Of a stretch of 64,000 nucleotides of DNA, positions 36,601 through 45,600 are shown piece by piece. Below the pieces are notes generated by a model that was not told the DNA's origin, did no database searches, and was given only the letters and a program-made list of their open reading frames with translations. Positions within the stretch are counted from its first letter, which is position 1; the number at the start of each line of letters is the position of its first letter. The DNA is from Metellina segmentata (lineage: Eukaryota > Arthropoda > Arachnida > Araneae > Tetragnathidae). The stretch is taken from assembly GCA_947359465.1 (NCBI GenBank), contig OX375881.1:119594738-119658737 (forward strand), written 5' to 3'. A program made the translations under genes and the position numbers.

Positions 36601-39600
36601 TTAGTCGAGAAAACTAGTTATTTCGTCTTTTATGGCAACCTCCGGCAAGCGGAAAGTTTAAATTTTCAATTTGAATATTCTAGAAAGTACTTTCAAAATC
36701 CGTTAAAACTTTTTTTTTTGGCAACTTTAGAAGTGCGCCAAGGCGGCGGCCACCGTTTTAAACATAGACTGCAGCTATATTTTGCAACTGAAATTTTCAA
36801 AATGATGTTTCTTTTAAGGGCAATATTTATGATTGTTTTAATAAGTTAAATTGTTTTTTGGATAATACAAGTTATTAATTTTAAGTTTTATTTGATTTAA
36901 AGTTGAATTAATTAGAAAATACGAATATTTACAGAAAATATAGCGATATTAGAGATTTTGAAAAAAAAAAAATTTATATTCGATAATAGGTTGTAAATTT
37001 GAACTGAATTAAGTTATATTTTTTTATCACAGGGGTACAGCTTCAATCTACGTTTATAACGGTGGCAACGACCTGCATTTGGCGCACTTAAGTCGCCAAG
37101 GAAAGAATTATTTCAATTGAACCAATGAAATCAAACGACAGTTTAACGGAATTTGAAAGAACTTTCTGGAATATTCTAAATGAAATTTTTAAACTTTCCA
37201 CTTGCCCAGGTTGTATTAAAATCCGCAATAACCGTTATGCAGATGGGTTACCTTAACCTGTCATTACTCGCTAATAGAAGTGCGCCAAGTCTGTTGCCAC
37301 TGCTATAAATGTAGACTTAAGCTGTACCATTTTTTTTGGTGTCTGCTTATTTTTTTTCATATAAATAAATATTATTTTTATTAAATAGCACAACTTTCAT
37401 TTGTTCTTTTGTAACATCATTTTTATTTCCAGTTAATTTCATTTTTGTATCAAGATTTTCGAAAAATTGCAACTCTTTAAAAAAAATTCACTATTGGTGA
37501 GATGTTCAAAAATATTCTTAAAAATAACATTTTCAACTTCATGCAACTTTTTTATACTGTTTACAGAGTTGCTAAGATATTTTTTCTCTTTTACAAAATT
37601 TGAGTTTAAGCGTAAAGTGCCCCCTTCCCCTTTTCCAAAGACAAATTTTATTGTTTATAGCGGACTTTGTAGAGCTTTTAAGCTAAATAATAGGCAAAAA
37701 TACATGCTTATCATAAACACATATTCTGTACTAGTGGCGCTGCCATGGGAGGTTATGGGTTAACCTTCCTACTTCCAAAGACAATTTTTTATAGTGTTTT
37801 ATCAAACTAAAAATTTGCCAACCCTGCTCAGAAAAAATTTCTGGCTGCACCTATGTTCTGTAAACAAATGTATTCTTATTCAGCTATTTTTGCAGTTCAA
37901 AGTAACGCTGCATATATTTTCCTCTTTTTTACATTTTGACTGTTTTCACCCCTGTCATGTTCAATATTTAATATTTCAAGGCTCTGTAAGAATATTCATT
38001 TAATAGTTGAATTTTTTTTAAACTTGATTGCATTTTTAAAGATATCTTGGGTCTTCTAATTAATTACAATCAAGTTCACAGCTTTTTAAATTAAGTTACA
38101 ATATAAATTACTGAGGAACCTGTCTGAAATGTGTGAATATTTCATAGAACAATGCAAGCAATTAAAATGTATAATTTTAAAATGTTCTCTTACGAAAATA
38201 AAATTTTCTTTTTTAGGCCGAATGCCAAATTTTTGTGGAAGCGGATACCACAAAATGTGAAGGATGTAAGTTACTTTTTATTTTATGTCAAAGTATCCAG
38301 AGTATATGAGAACTGTGTGCCTTTCCTGCCCATATATGTAATTATGGTGATAAATGTGCATGTTATGAACTCAACAGACAATTGAAACCAACTCACATCA
38401 AGTAAACATATTGGTAATAATAATTTTTTCCGTCTTGAAAATAATTTCACTTCAAAGATGATGTAGGTACATGAAGGTTGCTATAACTATTTAATGACGA
38501 GTGCTCCATATTTAATTTCGCATTTAATCTGTCATGACCTCAAATGTCCTTGTGTTGATGTGGAAGTTTGGAGAGTGGGGTACCAGCTCAGGTGTTGCCT
38601 CATCATCTGACCATGGTTCAAAATTACATGGTGCTGTCCTCGAAACTTTCCCTTCGGGGATTGATCCTAACAATTTCCTAAAACATTGCCTGTTGCCTAT
38701 TGTATTGCTTCAGTACTATGTTAATTAAAATACCTATCAACCATTTTTAATTTACTTTGAATTACTGTTTAGAATTCAAAAAATTGCAATATTGGAAGAA
38801 CACTAGCTGTCAACATCTGACATTTTTGTTACAGCTAGTGCTATTATTTTCAGCTATTTCTTTGATAGAAAGACTTTAGTGGCCTTGTTTTTTTGGTCAG
38901 GCAAAGGCAGCCCTGCTTTATTAGGATTGTAGCACTCCTGCAATTTATATTATTGTGCCTAAAGCTTGACACAAAAAAAAAAGTCTGTCAAAGTTATGTC
39001 AGATTTTGTATCTGATCTTAACAAGAATTTGGTGACTTGACGGAATAGGGGTACATTCTAGAAGTGATGTTTTGGTTCTCATGATATTCTGTTGTCAAAA
39101 AGTAATATTTATGTCATTAGTCTTTTGTGGGTGTGTCATACTACAAAATACAAATAAATGTATAAACCAATTTTACTAATTCCAGTGGAATAGTTAATCT
39201 GAAACAGAATTGAGGCTGCCGAATGCACTACATCTAAAAATTTTATTTAACACATTGTTTACATAGTCACTCGGCATCCTTGATATTGATCATAAAGTAA
39301 TATTTATGAATAATGAGTAATATGTAGTGTTATTAAAAAAAAAAACTATGTAGAAATTCCTGAAAATCATGTTTCAATTTTCTGAAAGATCAGACTGCGC
39401 TGTTCTCGACGTAACACATCTGTGCTTCGCTTTTGAATTCAAACAATATTTCTAATTCTACAGGACAATCTTGAATTGGCCAAACTGTGGAGTGTGGGGC
39501 AAAAGTTATGGCAGTGTGAATCAGACGTCTACGCAGCACTGTCGGAAGAGTGGCCGGACCATTTGAAGTCCATCATTTCAGCAATTCGAGGTAACTCAGT

Positions 39601-42600
39601 TTTGAGTCTTTCATATCTCTGCTTGTTTTATTTTCAACTGTATCTCGAGTTTTTAGTGTGCTGCTTTGGGTAAAAAGATTTTTTGTGACAATGCTTTGGG
39701 CATACTTTTCATGTTGCTTAGAAAGAATTTCTTTAAAAAAAAAAAAAAAAAACCTTTACTTTAGGCTTAGAGGAAAATAATTTTTTTAAAAATTCACATA
39801 ACCAAGTATCCTTTTGAAAAGTTTTCCGACTAGTAATCCAGATTCGCAAAGAAAATTTTCTTCGGATTTACAGGGAAAAGGCCCAAAATGAAAACTTAAA
39901 CAACTTTTTTTGTAACTTTACAAAGTTGCCATATTTGTAATAAAGCAAGGCTTCCTTTGACTGCCTCAACACACTTCAAAATACATGCCATAAGCATTGT
40001 TACGAAAAGCTGTACCGCTTTTAGATTAACCTTTTGAGCATGCAGATTTATAAATAGTGTAATATTGCTTTCACTGCAACCGTCGTAATGACTCGATAAC
40101 CACATCTATTGGCTGAAAGAGTCTTAAATATGTTCTATGGATCCAGAGGGTAGTCAAGCAGGGATTACTGCTGGTTTCAAAATGGATATGTACATTTGGA
40201 ACCATCCTTGCGTTATGTGAAAGGTACACTTAAATTTTAACATAAATGTGCTTGGAAACAAAGAATAATTTAAAAAACAAATTTCATTTCATCCATCCTC
40301 TAAATCAAAGATTCCCAACAAACTCACATAGCCCCTTAGGTTAATGTTTCAAAAGTAAATGGCATTCAGGAGTAGTGTTACAGGGAACGAAGAGAGATAG
40401 ATTGCAAAGAAATACTTAAACAATCGTGCACTGTTGATGCAATGAAATCATATTTAAAAACCTCTGAAATTTACCTTACAATACCAATTTATTCTCGACT
40501 ACCACTAATACGCACGATAGTGTCAAATCTTGGCCATCCATTAAAGTTCTTTTAAAGTATAATAAATCAAATTGCCGTTCAGAATATAATTTCTAGTTAT
40601 TTTATTTTGATTCACTTTTTGTTTCATTCAATTCCTATTTACTTTATTTTTCTGGAGCGGTCGCTTCGGGAGGCACGGTCTGCCTAGGGCAGGAGCACGG
40701 AACCACTGCTCTGAATGTTTCACATGCACATATGCGTTCTGTAAAATGCATGACTTATAACCAGTTCTGGTTATTTTGTCATTACACGCGATGCAGGGTA
40801 AGAACAATACAGCACTGCTCGGAAATCTTGGATGGTCGAAGGCTATGTTTCGAGTTAGCCAATTTTCTATTTGTATTAAAGAACACTTTTCCTGAACCCA
40901 GAGGCCGACCAACTGGTCAGGTGGTTCAGGTTTTTCTCTGGATCGGAAGCTTCCCGGTTCGAATCCGGGTTGGTGCATGGATGTTTGTGAGCATATGGTG
41001 TAGAGGCGGCTGGTGCTAAATCTGCCGTGGCCGAAAGTCCTCCTGTTAGCAAATTGAGGTGCCAGCTCAGGTGTGACCTCGTCATCTGACCGTGGTTCAA
41101 AATTACAAAGCGTTGTCTTCTTGAGTCTTTCCCTCAGGGTTCGATCCAGGACCGTCGCTAATGGCCCGGTGTGCTGCTCTGGTGCAATGTTAATTAAAAT
41201 GCCTACGTGCCCAAACCCAGCACGTCAAAAAAGTGGGCCAGTTGCCTCGCTTTCTCAGGCTTTAAAAATTACACTTTCAGTAGCACTGTGTTTCTTTGAT
41301 TTCAGTTGCACCCCCTAACTGATACAGTGCTTGACTGGCATCCGTCTCAGGTTCAGATCCCGGTTTGTAAGAGCATGGATGTCTGTAATTGTTCTTGTTA
41401 GGAACAGCGGTGGCTCACCTATTGGGCGCTCCTTCACAAGTTTTCCCTTGTAGTACCTAAGGCTGGTGTCTGTGGGTGGGCTTGAGGAAAATGTTTTATT
41501 TTGTTTCATTCTCTGGGGGCATTTAAAATGGCCCAGGTATTACTTGAACTGTGATAATCTGGCCTTGTTAAGTATAGTGTATATTCTCTTTCAATTTAAT
41601 GTTTTGCTTAAGAAATTAATGTTATAAATATTTTAATTAGTTTGGCATATACCACAAATTTTAATGGAAAACTCTTTAAAAATCTGGAAAATTATGCAAG
41701 AACTTATACTTCCAGACTATTAGTAATGAAATTTATTTCTTGGTTTTAATTAGTCTGTGAATTTTTTGTTGGTTGCCAGTTTTGAAAACCAGGAATTTTA
41801 TTGATTCATACTCCAACTAATTTTGAGTGATTAATCCTACAAGGAATTTGCAAGTGAAAAATAATTTTTTTAAACCAAATCATTTGTAATCGATGTATGA
41901 GAGCTTTTAAGATAGAATTTTTAATAAGTGGTAAACACTAAACAATTGAATTTGGCATTATAACCTGTATCCATATTTTAGTTAAGTGTTAATTTTGTAA
42001 ATACTCTGAGCCATTAAAATAATTTATTAAAAATGAAGTCACTTTCACTTCTATCCATTTCAAATGAATTGAACTCAAGCAATAACTCATCATTTCTAGC
42101 TTTCTTAAACTTGAGCAATAGCAAACTGAATTCTGTAAAACCATTTTTATACATTCCTTCACTTAAAATCATTATAAGTAAATAAAAATGAAGCATAAAT
42201 CTTGTTTCAATGTTAACATCTGAAGCAATAAAATTACTGAAATAACCAGTATCTTAAAACTTTAGAAACTGAAGAAATTATGTTTTCAGTTTGTAATGAA
42301 ACTACTGCTTTTAATGGAAGAATTGAAAAGAGGATTGTAAAACCTGTTTTGGTAGAATTTAAATATTTTTAATGTTGGCTTATTAAAAATCAAAATATGC
42401 TGACCTTTTAGTTTTAAAAACTCAATTCATCTTCTAAAATCATATGCAATTTAAACAACCAGATCTTCATGCACAACATGTTGATGCACCTAAAATTTGA
42501 TCGCAATCCTACATTCATTTTTACATTTTTCATCATTACTTTCAATAATATTTGTTATATTTATTTACTGTTTATTATATTTATTTTTTTATATTGTTTT

Positions 42601-45600
42601 ATTATACTAGGGGGCTCCGCCCCCTGCTCGCTTACGCTCGCCAACCCCCGGGGATTGCTGCGCAATCCCATTTGGTTTGCTTCGCAAACCAACACTCCTG
42701 TCACAGAGTGAAACTATCTGAATAATTCGTATTATGCTGATTTCACTTTCCAGTTCATGACGTCACAGCGAGGGCTTCGCTGCGTCTCGCTTACGCTCGC
42801 CGACACCGGGGATTGCTACGCAATCCGTTTGGTTTGCTTACTCAAACCAATACTTCTTTCGCAAGTGATTTAACTTTTTTTTGCTTTAACACTTAATGCA
42901 CCCTAAACTAATAGCCGTATCAGTAAAAAATCTTCTGCATCTTGTTCCCTGAACAACTTTAAGTAAACATTGTTAATATCCAAACTTTACTCTGTACTTT
43001 GTCGGTAAACTGTCTTGAGAACAGAGGGGAAAAAGCGAGCCTTTTTCCTCGCCAAATAAAAAGAAATCGTTTTTATGGCAATTGTTGCTACGATAAATTT
43101 GATATCTGGCAAACCCGATAGTCAAAAGTGTAACCCACTACTGCTTTCGGAAGCAGCTATGCGAACTGAAAAATACGAAATTTGTGTCACCAACTTTTGA
43201 TTGCATCGAATTTATTTATGAACCAATTTTAAAAATAATTGTACCGTAAGAAAGAGTATATTCTGAGGTATACTGCAATATTTTTAAAATTAAAAACTAA
43301 CAGTAATACTATACAGATATGACCATTTTAGTTTTGTATCGGAAGTTACGATCTGAAAGTTCCGAAAATTGTATGACCAACTTTTAATTGCATCGATTTT
43401 ATTTATTAACCAATTTGAAAAATAACTGTACCATAAGAAAGAGTGTAATGTAATGTATTCAGTGATGTTTTCAAATTTAAAAAATAATGGCTTTTGCCGT
43501 AGACAAAACGGTTTTAACAATAAGTAGCGAAAATATCCAAAGATTCCGAATTTTGTATGACGAACTTTTGATCGCATCCAATTTAATTATTAACCGATTT
43601 CAAAAATAATAGTACGGTAAGAAAGAGTATATTCTGAGGTATACTGCTATATTTTAAAAATTAAAAACTAATAGTAATGAGATATAGATATGGCAGTTTA
43701 AAAAAAAAGTAACAAAAATGTCCCGATTTTTCCTGAATTTCAAAAAAATATTATCAAGAACCAAATTTAAATTTCCAAAAAAACTCGACGAGCTGCAAAA
43801 ATTTACGTTGAGAGGTACTCTTAAAAAAAAACTCACGACTGAAGACTGAAATTTTGAATGTGTTTTGCTCACTCGCGGAAGAAATTTCACTTCTTCAACT
43901 TTAACACTTAATAAAACCTAAACTAATAGCCGCATCGGAAAAAAATCTTAATAATTATCCAGGGAATACGATGAAGAACAAAGCATGTTAATTTCATATT
44001 TTTCCGATCAGTACTTTCTCGGGAAACCGTCTAAGAATGGAGCTAAACAACAAAAATTTCAATTCTTCGGCGGCGGCGGCGGTAACTTTTTTTTAATATA
44101 GAGAGATTTATTGTTATATCTGTTATACAATTAATTTAAAATATACTTGTGCAGATTTTTCCAGCCAAAAATGCATATAGTGTCACAATAAATCTGCCCA
44201 GGTGTTCATAACAAAAAACTTGATATCCTCAAAAAATTAGAATTGTAGGACCATTTCATCTTAACTCAATCCAATCAAAGAATTAATCAATGGGACCAAA
44301 TTAACCAATCGAATTTGCCGGTGTGTAGCCCAAAATTCACATCTTTCCAAGCTCACTTGGAGGACGATTAAACACACAAATTCACTCTGCCTTTTATATT
44401 TGTCACGCATAAGACTTGTGTGAGCATGTTCTAAAAAAATGAGAAAGCTTTCAGTCATGCTATTGTAATGTTCATGTGCTGAAAATAGTTGTCAATAAAT
44501 ATTCAGAATTTTTTTACATAAAATTATCGATTTATGTCCTTGTCTGTCAACCTTCTGGTTAATCCCAGTGGCTGTTATGCATGATTTGAAATACTGACAC
44601 CACTAATGTATTACTTTGTTGATCGATTGTGAATAAGGTTATATGTATAATTTAAAATTAATAAACTAATGTTAAAATCTGTCTAAATGTTGTACTGTAA
44701 AATGGCACTTTTACTTTTGTTTTTTAAATGTCATTGATTAATTTTATTCTGCGAGTTTGGTACCTTTTATTTCTATGTTTCTGAGGCATAAATAATTACA
44801 TTCTGATTAAAATATTATACAGTACTCTTAAGCTTAGGTAAAATAAGTAATTTAAATAATCTTAAGCTTTAAAATTACATTTAAAACAAAAAATTTTTAA
44901 AAATAGTAATTATGGCATTTAGATATAATTCTTTACTGGTATCTAGACAACACTGGCAGATGTTATGTATGTTTTGAAACTTGTATTTTCTTTCTCTAAA
45001 AGATGTTACAAGAAATCGTGCATTGCGTTTGATTTCCAAGGCCTACTCTTCAATTACCATCGAAAAGCTTTCCTCGTTTCTCGGTTTGTCTTCCGAAGAA
45101 TGCGTAGAAGGTATATGTGTATTTAGTTGTAATTTCTTTCTTCTAATCTCTTAATTTAAATTCTGTATGTTCACACAAAGTAAAGGAACAGGTGACTATA
45201 TTTTGAGATTGCAAAAGTTGGAAGTTTAGTATTATAGGAGTTAGTTTGTTTCATATTTGGGCAATGTCCCATTCTCTCACTGTCACTACTATCGTTAACA
45301 AATGCACAGGGATTCACAACTTAGCAAATTTAGTCTCCCAAGATTCAATTTATGCTATGCCAATCATGGCAGATGCTGTGATCATGGCATTTATTGCCAC
45401 AGGTTCATAAATATTGCATCAATTTTCGCTGTCACTGAAACTGACTGAAAATAATAGATGCATTTTATTTTGGTTTGTAATTGTAGTTCTGAGTACTCTT
45501 GATCTGGCCAGTGACTTATTTACAATTGTCTTGAAAATTTTATCATGTGTTATTTTAGCACAACTCGCAGCCAAGTTAGTGGATTTCCAATGATGGATTA

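Noticed and set aside
40898..40975. tRNA gene
   Set aside because: The B-box and head are tRNA-like, but the arms do not pair into a full cloverleaf and the sequence continues into the SINE body seen in other copies.
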